Of a DNA stretch of 13,750 nt, positions 6,803-13,750 are shown in pieces. Position 1 is the stretch's first letter, and each line of letters starts with the position of its first letter. The notes beneath the pieces were generated by a model. The model was not told where the DNA came from and searched no databases. It saw only the letters and a list, made by a program, of their open reading frames with translations. Location of the stretch: contig CANGVB010000029.1 in NCBI GenBank assembly GCA_947456995.1, forward strand, positions 1 to 13,750, given 5' to 3'. Origin of the DNA: Bryobacteraceae bacterium (GTDB lineage: Bacteria > Acidobacteriota > Terriglobia > Bryobacterales > Bryobacteraceae). A program made the translations under genes and the position numbers.

Positions 6803-7726
6803 CTACATGTTGTTCATCATTGGTCCAAGTTCGCGTACGATCTTAACGGCCATGGGCCCAACCGTGACGAGAAACAAGGAAGGCAAAATACAGAAAAAGA
6901 TAGGGAAGATCAGCTTTACGCCAAGCTTGGCGGCCTTCTCCTCAGCCACCTGGCGTGCATGGACCCGCATGAAATCGGCGTGCTGGCGCAGGCTCTGGGC
7001 GACGCCAGTGCCAAAGCGGTCGGCCTGGATGAGCACAGCTACAAGTTTTTTCAAGTCATCCACGCTGGTGCGCTCGGCGAGGTTGCGAAGGGCCTCGACG
7101 CGGCGTTTGCCCGCCTTGAGCTCCAGGTTGACCAGCATGAATTCTTCGCAAATTTCAGGGTGCGCATGCTCCAGTTCTTTTGATACCTGAAGGATGGCCT
7201 GATCGAGACCAAGACCACTCTCGACGCAAACGACAAGCAAGTCTAGACCATTGGCCAAGCCACGCTGAATTTCTTTCTGGCGGCGTTTGCTCAGGATGTT
7301 GACATATTCGTTTGGACCAAAGAAGCCGGCCGCCACTGCAGCAAGCACTGCGACAAACTTGTTACTTGCGTCGGCTGGGGAGCCGGCCACAAGCAGACTC
7401 ATTACCACAGGCACAACGACACCGAAAAATACTTTGGAACCGTAGAAAATCTTTAGCGCATTGGGCCCGCGAAGGCCTGCCTTGATCAGGCGGCGCTGCA
7501 TGATCGAGACGTCTTTGGGCGAAGCAGGAAGAACGTCGCCAAGTTTCTGGACTAACTCGTGAAAAACCAGGCTCGGATGCTTGGGGGCCGTATCCGGGAT
7601 GTCCATTGCGACGCCGGTTACGCGTTCGATCGCTTCTTTGGGCTGGACCCACATCCTCATGCCGACAACAGAGACGGCAATGGCGACGAGAATAAAAATG
7701 GCGAAAGCCGTGAGAATCATGATCAT
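6803..7726 (-). CDS. tadC: TadC, inner-membrane platform protein of the Tad pilus
   Basis: A 307-residue polytopic protein of the type II secretion F (GspF-like) family. In Tad systems TadB and TadC form the inner-membrane platform on which the CpaF motor drives pilin assembly. Hydrophobic spans are seen at about residues 3-23, 98-115, 123-137 and 271-297. The F-domain core is at about 150-260, with the typical NGLDLLVVCVESGLGLDQAI and the IQADRFGTGVAQSLRQHADFMR segment. The start is at an ATG 12 bases after the tadB stop, preceded by GAGGTG; a second ATG two codons on is possible. The short gap and the order tadB-tadC are typical. It is the last recognised Tad gene on this transcript. Confidence 0.9.
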   Translation of the reverse strand: MIMILTAFAIFILVAIAVSVVGMRMWVQPKEAIERVTGVAMDIPDTAPKHPSLVFHELVQKLGDVLPASPKDVSIMQRRLIKAGLRGPNALKIFYGSKVFFGVVVPVVMSLLVAGSPADASNKFVAVLAAVAAGFFGPNEYVNILSKRRQKEIQRGLANGLDLLVVCVESGLGLDQAILQVSKELEHAHPEICEEFMLVNLELKAGKRRVEALRNLAERTSVDDLKKLVAVLIQADRFGTGVAQSLRQHADFMRVHARQVAEEKAAKLGVKLIFPIFFCILPSLFLVTVGPMAVKIVRELGPMMNNM

Positions 7727-7738
7727 AAGAGCACCTCG

Positions 7739-8716
7739 TTAAACTTCGATCTTTACGATCTGCTGCATTACCCAATAACCAATCAGCTGGAGACCAACTC
7801 CTCCTGCTGCCATGTAGTTGCCAATTTCGTCATTGAAGAAGAAGAGAATGTAGTCTCTATTGGTAAAGAACATGAGGACGGCAACAACAATCGGAATGCT
7901 GCTCAGTGCCGTGCCTGTCATCTTGCCGTGAGCTGAAATCGTTTTGATTTTGCCTCGCAATTTGAAGCGCTCGCGGATGATGTAAGCAAGTTTGTCGAGA
8001 ATTTCAGCGAGATTACCGCCGGTTCGTTTTTGCAGGATGACGGCAGAGACGAAAAATTGAACATCGAGAAGCGGAACTCGCTTGGCCAACTTCTCAAGGG
8101 CGACATCGAGCGGAAGCCCGAGGTTGTGTTCTTCAAAAGCCCGTTTAAATTCGCTGGCCAGCGGCTCCTGAAATTCACGGTGGATCATCTCAAGCGACAC
8201 AGAGAAGGCATGCCCAGCTCGCATTGAGCGGGAAACGAATTCGAGCGAATCCGGGAAGAGCTCTTCGAAGCGGTGGATGCGGGAGTTGCGCTTTCGGATC
8301 ACGAAAAGAAGGGGCATCAAGCCACACAAAGCAGCCGGGATCAGACCGAGAATCCTAAACTTTGGGGGAAGGAAGAAATGCACGGCCAGATAGCCGATCA
8401 GGAAGCCGCCGAGACAGGCGTGCACCAGACGGGCGACGCGCCATTTCAGACCTGATTGCTCAAGTAGCGTTTTCAGCCTGGGCTGGAGATCGAATCTCTT
8501 GAGGACACGAAGTGCAAACTTGCCGGTTTGCAAATCTTCGGTTTCAATCAGCGCAGGACCGCGGGTCTTGGCTTTGACTTTAGCTTTGGTTTCTTTGCCA
8601 GCCAAGCGCGATTTGATCTTGTCGACATCCTGGCTCTTGAGGACGTTGGTAACCAAATACCAGACCACCATGGAGCCAACCCACACGGCGATCGCGATCA
8701 TGATGAAAAAGCCCAT
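7739..8716 (-). CDS. tadB: TadB, inner-membrane platform protein of the Tad pilus
   Basis: A 325-residue type II secretion F-family protein, partner of TadC in the pilus assembly platform. It has an N-terminal membrane span (about 3-23), a charged Lys-rich linker (about 32-52), a hairpin of two spans (about 98-117 and 122-140), the F domain (about 150-262) with FPDSLEFVSRSMRAGHAFSVSLEMI and QKRTGGNLAEILDKLA, and two C-terminal spans (about 268-285 and 303-321). The sizes and order fit TadB. The ribosome site is AGAGGAAAT before the ATG at 8716. The gene begins 32 bases after the TAG that ends the displaced CpaF tail, but 203 bases after the premature TAA, so the cpaF nonsense codon could reduce its expression by polarity. 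Confidence 0.9.
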   Translation of the reverse strand: MGFFIMIAIAVWVGSMVVWYLVTNVLKSQDVDKIKSRLAGKETKAKVKAKTRGPALIETEDLQTGKFALRVLKRFDLQPRLKTLLEQSGLKWRVARLVHACLGGFLIGYLAVHFFLPPKFRILGLIPAALCGLMPLLFVIRKRNSRIHRFEELFPDSLEFVSRSMRAGHAFSVSLEMIHREFQEPLASEFKRAFEEHNLGLPLDVALEKLAKRVPLLDVQFFVSAVILQKRTGGNLAEILDKLAYIIRERFKLRGKIKTISAHGKMTGTALSSIPIVVAVLMFFTNRDYILFFFNDEIGNYMAAGGVGLQLIGYWVMQQIVKIEV

Positions 8717-8748
8717 AGTGATTTCCTCTGCTTCCTTTGCCTGACAGC

Positions 8749-8919
8749 CTAGACTTCTTCAACTTCGTCAAAAAGATCCGGACGAAGCCGAATGCCGGCC
8801 GAGAGAAGCTTTTCGTAGAACTTGGGACGAATGCCTGTGGCGGCAAAGCGGCCGAGTACTTTGCCTTCGGGGGAAAGACCACGCTTTTCAAAGACGAAGA
8901 TGTCTTGAATGGTGATGAT
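8749..8919 (-). pseudogene. cpaF: Stranded C-terminal part of CpaF after an in-frame stop
   Basis: Directly after the TAA at 8920..8922, and in the same frame, 56 codons run to a TAG at 8749..8751. They encode the usual CpaF end: ITIQDIFVFEKRG just after the stop, then GRFAATGIRPKFYEKL and a terminal DEVEEV. Family members normally read GMEG, then Glu or Asp, then an ITxQDIF-like block, so a GAA or GAG codon changed to TAA explains the break. No ATG or GTG start is placed to express this tail alone, though a GGAAGG lies just before the stop. The tail shows no further damage, so the break is recent, an error in the sequence, or tolerated. Confidence 0.85.
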
Positions 8920-10110
8920 TTAGCCTTCCATGCCGGTAACTTCAGTAATCGAGGTGACGCGGCGGGAGCCGTCGCTCAGACGGGCGGCCTGGACAAAAAG
9001 ATTGACGGCGCTTGAGATCTGCTGGCGCACGCTTTCGAGTTTCATGTTCGAATTGGCAAGGCTCACCATGACCTCAAGACGGGAGACAGCGTCGCGCGGG
9101 GTGTTGGCGTGGACGGTGGTCAAACTGCCGTCGTGACCCGTGTTCATCGCCTGTAACATGTCGAGGGCTTCTTCGCCGCGGACTTCGCCGACGACGATAC
9201 GATCGGGACGCATACGCAAGCTGTTGACGAGGAGTTCGCGCTGGCGGATGGCACCGTGACCTTCGAGGTTGGCGGGCCGGGTTTCAAGGCGCGCCACGTG
9301 TGGCTGCTTGAGCTGGAGTTCGGCAGCGTCTTCGATGGTGACGATACGCTCTTTCGGATTGATGAAGAAGCTGAGGGCGTTGAGCAGTGTCGTCTTACCG
9401 GCACCGGTGCCGCCGGCGATGATGATGTTGAGTTTGGCTTTGACGGCGGCTTCGAGAAGTTCCATCATGCCTTTGGTCATGGCCTTGCGATCGACCAGAT
9501 CGGGGGGCATGAGTTTGTCGGCAGAGAAACGGCGGATCGAAAGGAGCGGGCCGTCGACGGCGAGCGGGGGAATGATGGCGTTGACGCGGCTTCCGTCGAG
9601 GAGACGGGCGTCGACCATTGGGTTGGATTCGTCAATTCGGCGACCGACCTGGCTGACGATTTTGTCGATGATGCGCAGCAAGTGCTGGTCGTCACGGAAG
9701 GTGACGTTGGTGAGCTCAAGCTGGCCCCTGCGCTCTACGTAGACCTGCTTGTGAGTGTTGACCAGAATATCGGAGATCGTAGCGTCCTGAAGCATGGCTT
9801 CGAGCGGGCCGAGGCCGAAGACTTCATCGAGTACTTCGTCGCAGATTTGCTGCTTTTCAAGAGCGCTCAGCAGCGTGGGCTCGGCATCGATCAAAGCGAT
9901 CAGGGCCTGGCGGACTTCTCCACGAACGCGCTGGTTATCAATCGTGGCGAGGGCCTCAAGATTGATCTTGTCGAGGAGCTTGCGGTGGAGGGTGAACTTG
10001 AGTTCCTGATATTCAGGCTTCAGTTGGACCTTGGGCTTGCCGGCATTTTTGAGCAGGCGTTGCTCCCAACTCAGTTGTGTTTTTGATCCGCTATCTAATG
10101 GGCTAATCAT
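8920..10110 (-). CDS. cpaF: CpaF/TadA secretion motor ATPase, truncated by premature TAA
   Basis: The hexameric VirB11/PilT-type ATPase that powers Tad pilus assembly at the cytoplasmic face. The 396 visible residues include the N-terminal domain (about 30-200), Walker A GGTGAGKT at 233-240, the Asp box IEDAAELQL at 259-267, Walker B region RIVVGEVRG at 304-312 and the His box [11 protein letters not shown] at 326-336. Reading ends at GMEG with an in-frame TAA; the expected remaining 56 residues follow in frame (8749..8919), giving a full length of 453 residues, normal for the family. The ATPase core is complete but the conserved C-terminal segment is cut off, so function is doubtful unless the stop is an error. 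The ATG at 10110 has only a weak purine-rich site; it lies 37 bases after cpaE. Confidence 0.9.
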   Translation of the reverse strand: MISPLDSGSKTQLSWEQRLLKNAGKPKVQLKPEYQELKFTLHRKLLDKINLEALATIDNQRVRGEVRQALIALIDAEPTLLSALEKQQICDEVLDEVFGLGPLEAMLQDATISDILVNTHKQVYVERRGQLELTNVTFRDDQHLLRIIDKIVSQVGRRIDESNPMVDARLLDGSRVNAIIPPLAVDGPLLSIRRFSADKLMPPDLVDRKAMTKGMMELLEAAVKAKLNIIIAGGTGAGKTTLLNALSFFINPKERIVTIEDAAELQLKQPHVARLETRPANLEGHGAIRQRELLVNSLRMRPDRIVVGEVRGEEALDMLQAMNTGHDGSLTTVHANTPRDAVSRLEVMVSLANSNMKLESVRQQISSAVNLFVQAARLSDGSRRVTSITEVTGMEG

Positions 10111-10147
10111 GGTTCAGATTCTTTCGCTCGGTATCTTCCGGGTTGGT

Positions 10148-11362
10148 TCAGGTTTGAGACAAAGCGGGACGGGCCGCCTCAAGCATGTTCATCGACTTCT
10201 TTTTTTCGGCTTCGATGCTGCCCGAAATCTTCTTGGACAGCCCTTCGACGGCTTTACCCAATTCGCAATCTGAGCCAAGGGGCTGGCCCAGGGTCACGAC
10301 ACGGTGGAGCGAGAAGTAATCGTTCGGGAACATGGCATCTACGGGGGAGTTGAATATCTTTTCAAGGTCTGCCAGACCAATTCCGTCGCGCTTGTTGACG
10401 CGATTGACCAGGAGCTTGTAGCGGTCTTTGGTGAGACCGAGCTGGCTAAGCATGTTGATCGCCTTGCGGGCCAGATGCAGGCTGGGCAACTCGCCGGTTG
10501 AAACCAGGTACATGTAGTCGGCCTCGGTAAGCATGAGAAGACTGGGCCGGTAAAAAACAGCCGGGAGATCGACTACGATCCAGTCATAAAGCATGCGGGC
10601 ATATTGGAGAACGGCGTGGAGCCTGTCGCTGGGAACTTCAGCCGAAACTGGAGAATCCGGAGCCGGAAGGATATCGATGCCACCGCTGTGGGCGATCATC
10701 GAACTCCAGATGGCCGGATTCAGCCGGTTGGCATGTTCGATCGCATCCAGCATGGAGTATGCATGATTGAGCTTGAGGTAAAAGCCAATGGTGCCGCCCA
10801 TCAGATCGAGATCCAGCAGGAGGACGCGGCGACCAGTCATTTTCTTTAGCGTGAAAGCGGTCTGAGCACTAAGAGTAGAAGCTCCCGAACCGGGCTTAGA
10901 GCTGGCAAAGGCGATTACCTTGCCAAGTTCACGCTCTGTGCTCTGTTCTGGTTCTTTGACGCGGCGCAACCGGTCTGCGGCTTCAAGTTGTGCATTCTGC
11001 TCGAATGGAGCGTAAAGGAAATCACTTGCACCGAGACGAAGCGATCGCAACAAAGCGTCGGAATCATTTTGGCTGTGAATACCGATGACACTTGCCGACG
11101 GGGCAACCTGAGAAATCATCTGAATCAACTCACAGGCTGCGTCGATGTTGCTGGCTAAATCGAGGAGGACAACGTCGGGTTGAACCTGACGCAGGCGAAT
11201 CTCAAGGGTCTGACGAGGCGGATACCCCTTGAGATCAGCCATGATCTGGAAGGCGCGAGATTGCTCCACGGAACGAGTGAATACAGAAGCCAGGTCGCGA
11301 TCCTGACAAATCAGGATGGCGGTGAGCTCTGCTCCAATCGAACCAAATGAGGCTGAATTCAT
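10148..11362 (-). CDS. cpaE: CpaE/TadZ, MinD-like pilus localisation ATPase
   Basis: A 404-residue cytoplasmic protein that in Tad systems positions the pilus machine at the cell pole. Residues about 13-130 form a degenerate receiver-like domain; it keeps an Asp68 in VVLLDLA but lacks a clear full acidic pocket. Residues about 147-380 form a ParA/MinD-type ATPase. The deviant Walker A reads KPGSGAST (156-163): the leading signature Lys is present, but the usual Lys before Ser/Thr is Ala, as in other TadZ/CpaE proteins. LLLDLDL (181-187) gives the second motif and WIVVDLPA (261-268) Walker B. The C-terminal end is Lys-rich. AAAGG lies upstream of the ATG. The gene is 41 bases after cpaC and 37 before cpaF. 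Confidence 0.9.
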   Translation of the reverse strand: MNSASFGSIGAELTAILICQDRDLASVFTRSVEQSRAFQIMADLKGYPPRQTLEIRLRQVQPDVVLLDLASNIDAACELIQMISQVAPSASVIGIHSQNDSDALLRSLRLGASDFLYAPFEQNAQLEAADRLRRVKEPEQSTERELGKVIAFASSKPGSGASTLSAQTAFTLKKMTGRRVLLLDLDLMGGTIGFYLKLNHAYSMLDAIEHANRLNPAIWSSMIAHSGGIDILPAPDSPVSAEVPSDRLHAVLQYARMLYDWIVVDLPAVFYRPSLLMLTEADYMYLVSTGELPSLHLARKAINMLSQLGLTKDRYKLLVNRVNKRDGIGLADLEKIFNSPVDAMFPNDYFSLHRVVTLGQPLGSDCELGKAVEGLSKKISGSIEAEKKKSMNMLEAARPALSQT

Positions 11363-11403
11363 GATCGTGTGCCTTTGGAAAGCGTGGCGCTGTGGGCGAC
11401 AGG

Positions 11404-13104
11404 CTAGTTTCCGCCCCCACCAGCTACTGTTTGTTCAGGTATGGCGCTGAGGCCACTATTGGCTGTGGGCGGGATCAGACGAGCCACCGGGGCAGGAACA
11501 GGGACTACTGGCGCTGGATCAGCAGGGATGACCGGGGCTGAAGGAGCAACGAGGGGTGTGCTGCCTGACGGTGAGGCGGTGTCGGTGGAAGAAGGCGCTA
11601 GATTTGCGGCCGGTACAGTGGCTACAGGTGCATTTGCGGCCGGTACATTTGCTGCAGAGGACTTCTTGCCGCTCTTCCAGAAGAGGAAGGGATTCTTTGC
11701 ATCCGTATCGGCCTTGTCGACCTTCTTCGGAGCTTCGATGGAAGAAGTTTGGCGAACCGGATCGGCCACCTTTTTGGGGGCCTTGAAGGGCTGGAGCCAT
11801 TCTTTCGGGAATTCGGGGATGGGAAGCTTGTCATCCGGGTTATACGGCTTCACAATTTCGGGGGTGACGATGACGATCAACTCAGTTTTGGTTTTGCGCT
11901 CGAGACGGCTCTTGAACAGAGCGCCAAGAATGGGGATATTCGACAGGCCAGGGAGCTTGGACATCTGGTCGGTGACGCGATCATCCATGAGGCCGGCGAT
12001 CATGAAGCTCTGGCCCTCTTTGAGTTCTACGTTGGTCTCCATACGACGGGTGGCAAGAGCGGGAATCGTGAAGCCGGACAGGGACACAGCGTTGGAGAGG
12101 TCGATGGTCGAAACTTCTGGCTTAACGTACATCTTGATGGTGCCGTTGGGGGTGATGGTTGGATTGAAATTCAAACGAATTCCGTACTCGCGAAACTGGA
12201 TTGTGACAGCGCCGGCATTGCCGCCACCCTGGAGAATCGGTACCGGGAACTCACCACCGGCAAGGAAGCTGGCTTCTTTGCCATTGAGGGTAGTCAGGTT
12301 GGGCTCAGCAAGGATTTGGAGAACGTCCTGAGTCTGGAGGGCACGAATGGCAGCACCGAGGTTGAGGTCTGGACGGAAGGCAAAGATATTGAGCGCGTCT
12401 GCGATCGTAAACGTGGACGCAGCATTGGGAATGTTCGGGCTAGTCCCCCGGACCGTTGGGAGAGTGGGCGGGGTGTACTGGTTGGTTGAAACGCCACCAA
12501 TCGTACCAGCAGCACCGCTACTGAAGAGATTGACACCGAGCTGCATTCCGGCGTTTCGATTGAGTTCGGCAAATTTGACACGGAGGATGATTTGTTGTTC
12601 AACCGGGGCAGCAGAAATCTGGAGATTGGTGACGACGGTTTTGGCCAGGGGAGTGGCAATGGCGACCGCGCGATCTGCTACATCCTTGCTTGAGACTTTG
12701 CCGACCAATGTGATCGAATCGCGGCCACTCTGGATGCGGATGTCCTCGGTGGGGAAAGTCTCGCTGAGAAGCTTGCGGATGGGCTCGACGTTATGTTCAA
12801 CAGTGATGTTGTACATGGTGCGCGCACCAGTCTTGGCCCAGACCACAACAGTGGCCGAGCCGTGGCCCTTGCCGTGGAGAAGGAACTCTTTTGCTGTGGC
12901 AGGGACAGCATCGACTACCTCAGGACTGGAGGTCGAGATGCGGCCAATTTCGACGGGATAGTCGATTACGAGGCTCTTTCCGATGGTCATGCTGAGGTCG
13001 ACGACATTCATCGACTGAGCAGCCAGAGGCATCGGAGCCGGAAGGACCATGAGGCCAGCCAGGGCAAATGCCAGGAGCTTTTGGGGATTACTGAGATAAG
13101 ACAT
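11404..13104 (-). CDS. cpaC: CpaC/RcpA, outer-membrane secretin of the Tad pilus
   Basis: A 566-residue exported secretin that forms the outer-membrane channel for the pilus. It has a signal peptide (about 1-30, ending PLAAQS), an N-terminal pilus-type domain (about 32-102), a BON-like domain (about 103-165, with SITLVGKVSSKDVADRAV) and a secretin core (about 245-418). The core has LQILAEPNLTTLNGKEASFLAGGEFPVPI (split here only by reading), GIRLNFNPTI, VELKEGQSFMIAGL and the final PGLSNIPILGALF and ELIVIVTPEIV blocks. A long tail of about 146 residues rich in Ala, Pro and Val follows. I chose the ATG at 13104, which has GAGGA 8 bases upstream (13113..13117); an ATG at 13125 and a TTG at 13137 in frame have no such site. 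The next gene, cpaE, starts 41 bases on. Confidence 0.9.
   Translation of the reverse strand: MSYLSNPQKLLAFALAGLMVLPAPMPLAAQSMNVVDLSMTIGKSLVIDYPVEIGRISTSSPEVVDAVPATAKEFLLHGKGHGSATVVVWAKTGARTMYNITVEHNVEPIRKLLSETFPTEDIRIQSGRDSITLVGKVSSKDVADRAVAIATPLAKTVVTNLQISAAPVEQQIILRVKFAELNRNAGMQLGVNLFSSGAAGTIGGVSTNQYTPPTLPTVRGTSPNIPNAASTFTIADALNIFAFRPDLNLGAAIRALQTQDVLQILAEPNLTTLNGKEASFLAGGEFPVPILQGGGNAGAVTIQFREYGIRLNFNPTITPNGTIKMYVKPEVSTIDLSNAVSLSGFTIPALATRRMETNVELKEGQSFMIAGLMDDRVTDQMSKLPGLSNIPILGALFKSRLERKTKTELIVIVTPEIVKPYNPDDKLPIPEFPKEWLQPFKAPKKVADPVRQTSSIEAPKKVDKADTDAKNPFLFWKSGKKSSAANVPAANAPVATVPAANLAPSSTDTASPSGSTPLVAPSAPVIPADPAPVVPVPAPVARLIPPTANSGLSAIPEQTVAGGGGN
11602..11647. repeat. 30-base-period repeat in the cpaC tail
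   Basis: The 16-base word ATTTGCGGCCGGTACA occurs at 11602..11617 and again at 11632..11647, a period of exactly 30 bases or ten codons. In the protein it gives two copies of VPAAN in the Ala/Pro-rich tail (about residues 487-501). It points to a tandem duplication within a low-complexity linker and a possible site of length variation between strains. Confidence 0.7.
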
Positions 13105-13112
13105 TCTTGAGT

Positions 13113-13117
13113 TCCTC
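13113..13117 (-). promoter_or_regulatory. Ribosome binding site that decides the cpaC start
   Basis: GAGGA on the minus strand, 8 bases before the ATG at 13102..13104. The two longer in-frame starts (ATG at 13125, TTG at 13137) lack a comparable site, and the shorter form also gives a cleaner signal peptide. Confidence 0.65.
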
Positions 13118-13159
13118 GGTTTCATCAGAGCCGTCAAAATAGAGCTTTACGGGAAAGCC

Positions 13160-13750
13160 TTAGGGAATAGCGACCGGAGCAGGGGGTGCTGAGCCGCTGC
13201 CTGGCTTCATGCCGACCGTCTCAACACTACGAGCATTGCCACGGATCACAACGATCTGCTCGGGTACGGGAGGCAGAACCGGAGCCGGAGGGGGAGTTGC
13301 AGCAACAACCACCGGGGGAGGAGTGGGCCGAATCCGGCGGCGGGGAGCAACGCCGTCGTCGCCCATCGCATCATTGGAATTATTGTTGCCACCAGGCATA
13401 CGTGGGCCAGCCCCGCGCTTACCGTAAAGGGACTGAGTGGTGACACCGCTTGTTTTCTGGACATCGTTATCGCTGCCATTGCGGAGGATGAGCTGAATGC
13501 GGCCTTCCGAGCCGGCGAGAATAATGACCTCAGCCTGTTCAGGGGTAACGAGCAAGGTGACAGTGGGAGCATTGATTGCAGCACCGCGAGCGTCAGGGGC
13601 CATGGTCTGGCCAGCGCTGAGAACGGTAATGTTCTGGAGGACGGTGGTGGTGAGAGTTTCGGTGCCTGCCGGAGGACGGCCGGTGACGGTAACGTCAACG
13701 CGCATACCAGGGAGGACGAAGCCGGCGACGCCGACGACATCGTTAACGCG
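13160..13750 (-). CDS. cpaB: CpaB/RcpC, Tad pilus periplasmic assembly protein (partial, N-terminus outside)
   Basis: The C-terminal 196 residues of CpaB, a periplasmic Tad component with an SAF domain that works with the CpaC secretin. The frame stays open to the right edge, so the N-terminus is missing. The first visible residues, RVNDVVGVAGFVLPGMRVDV, are the characteristic CpaB block; a methionine at 13703..13705 is therefore internal, not the start. The region with NITVLSAG and VTLLVTPEQAEVIILAGSEGRIQLILR is also typical. After about 100 visible residues the protein becomes a flexible tail rich in Gly, Asn and Pro (GGNNNSNDAMGDDG, RPTPPP, PAPVLPPVPEQ). It ends 55 bases before cpaC, and the two genes are very likely co-transcribed. 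Confidence 0.88.
   Translation of the reverse strand, partial: RVNDVVGVAGFVLPGMRVDVTVTGRPPAGTETLTTTVLQNITVLSAGQTMAPDARGAAINAPTVTLLVTPEQAEVIILAGSEGRIQLILRNGSDNDVQKTSGVTTQSLYGKRGAGPRMPGGNNNSNDAMGDDGVAPRRRIRPTPPPVVVAATPPPAPVLPPVPEQIVVIRGNARSVETVGMKPGSGSAPPAPVAIP

Noticed and set aside
6378..7190. 270-codon plus-strand ORF across the tadC-secreted protein gap
   Set aside because: It overlaps two confident minus-strand genes and the small ORF, has a biased Ser/Arg-rich product and no motif.
8580..8891. 103-codon minus-strand ORF between cpaF and tadB
   Set aside because: It runs out of frame through the displaced CpaF tail and into tadB; the protein is low-quality, rich in Arg and Gly, and the conserved CpaF and TadB frames account for the same bases.
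8920..8922. Programmed recoding of the cpaF stop as selenocysteine or pyrrolysine
   Set aside because: Those use TGA and TAG; this codon is TAA. TAA also ends other genes in the window normally.
9256..10086. 276-codon plus-strand ORF opposite cpaF
   Set aside because: It is an antisense shadow of a strongly conserved gene. The acidic, Asp/Val-rich product mirrors the codon bias of the other strand, and no ribosome site or family motif is seen.
10156..10163. Alanine in the CpaE Walker A motif as a disabling mutation
   Set aside because: The deviant motif with a missing second Lys is known among TadZ/CpaE proteins, so it is not evidence of decay. The motif lies in the protein at residues 156-163, encoded near 10874..10897.
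11441..12331. 296-codon plus-strand ORF opposite cpaC
   Set aside because: Antisense shadow of the secretin gene; the composition reflects the complement of its Ala/Pro-rich tail.

Overview
The window looks like chromosomal DNA from an Acidobacteriota bacterium of the Solibacter/Bryobacter type. The main clue is the 1,027-residue secreted protein at 3428..6511, whose last ~230 residues match the 'Solibacter C-terminal domain' (TIGR03437 type), a domain very common in that lineage. The rest is ordinary mid-GC bacterial coding sequence. Almost every gene is on the minus strand; only a gene fragment at the left edge (1..122) is on the plus strand. No rRNA, tRNA, CRISPR array, insertion sequence or integrase was seen, and no gene-free stretch exceeds 300 bases.

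Right part (about 6.8-13.75 kb, transcribed right to left): a Tad/Flp (type IVc) pilus or secretion operon in the order cpaB (cut by the window edge), cpaC secretin, cpaE/tadZ localisation ATPase, cpaF/tadA motor ATPase, tadB and tadC inner-membrane platform proteins. The gaps are 12-55 bases. The Flp pilin, prepilin peptidase and TadG/E/F-type minor pilins are not in the window. The notable defect is in cpaF: an in-frame TAA at 8920..8922 splits the gene. The 56 codons after it still encode the normal conserved CpaF C-terminus in the same frame and end with their own TAG.

Middle part (about 2.7-6.8 kb): downstream of tadC is a well-supported 31-codon small ORF (6614..6709) for a single-span membrane peptide with a strong Shine-Dalgarno. 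Then come a GC-rich hairpin, the large secreted beta-propeller protein and a small outer-membrane beta-barrel protein. These may be cell-surface partners of the Tad machine, but only adjacency suggests it.

Left part (about 0.1-2.7 kb): a tight, partly overlapping minus-strand cluster of a zinc-ribbon protein of unknown role, a short CbiX-type sirohydrochlorin chelatase, a ferredoxin/flavodoxin NADP reductase-like flavoprotein, a two-span membrane protein and a kynurenine-formamidase-like cyclase. Overlaps of 16, 10 and 4 bases suggest translational coupling. The last gene meets the left-edge plus-strand gene tail to tail, with their stop codons overlapping in the palindrome CTAG (119..122).

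The plus strand is C-rich left of about 2.7 kb and balanced to G-rich to the right, although the genes keep the same direction. This suggests a local change of base skew at the border of the left cluster.
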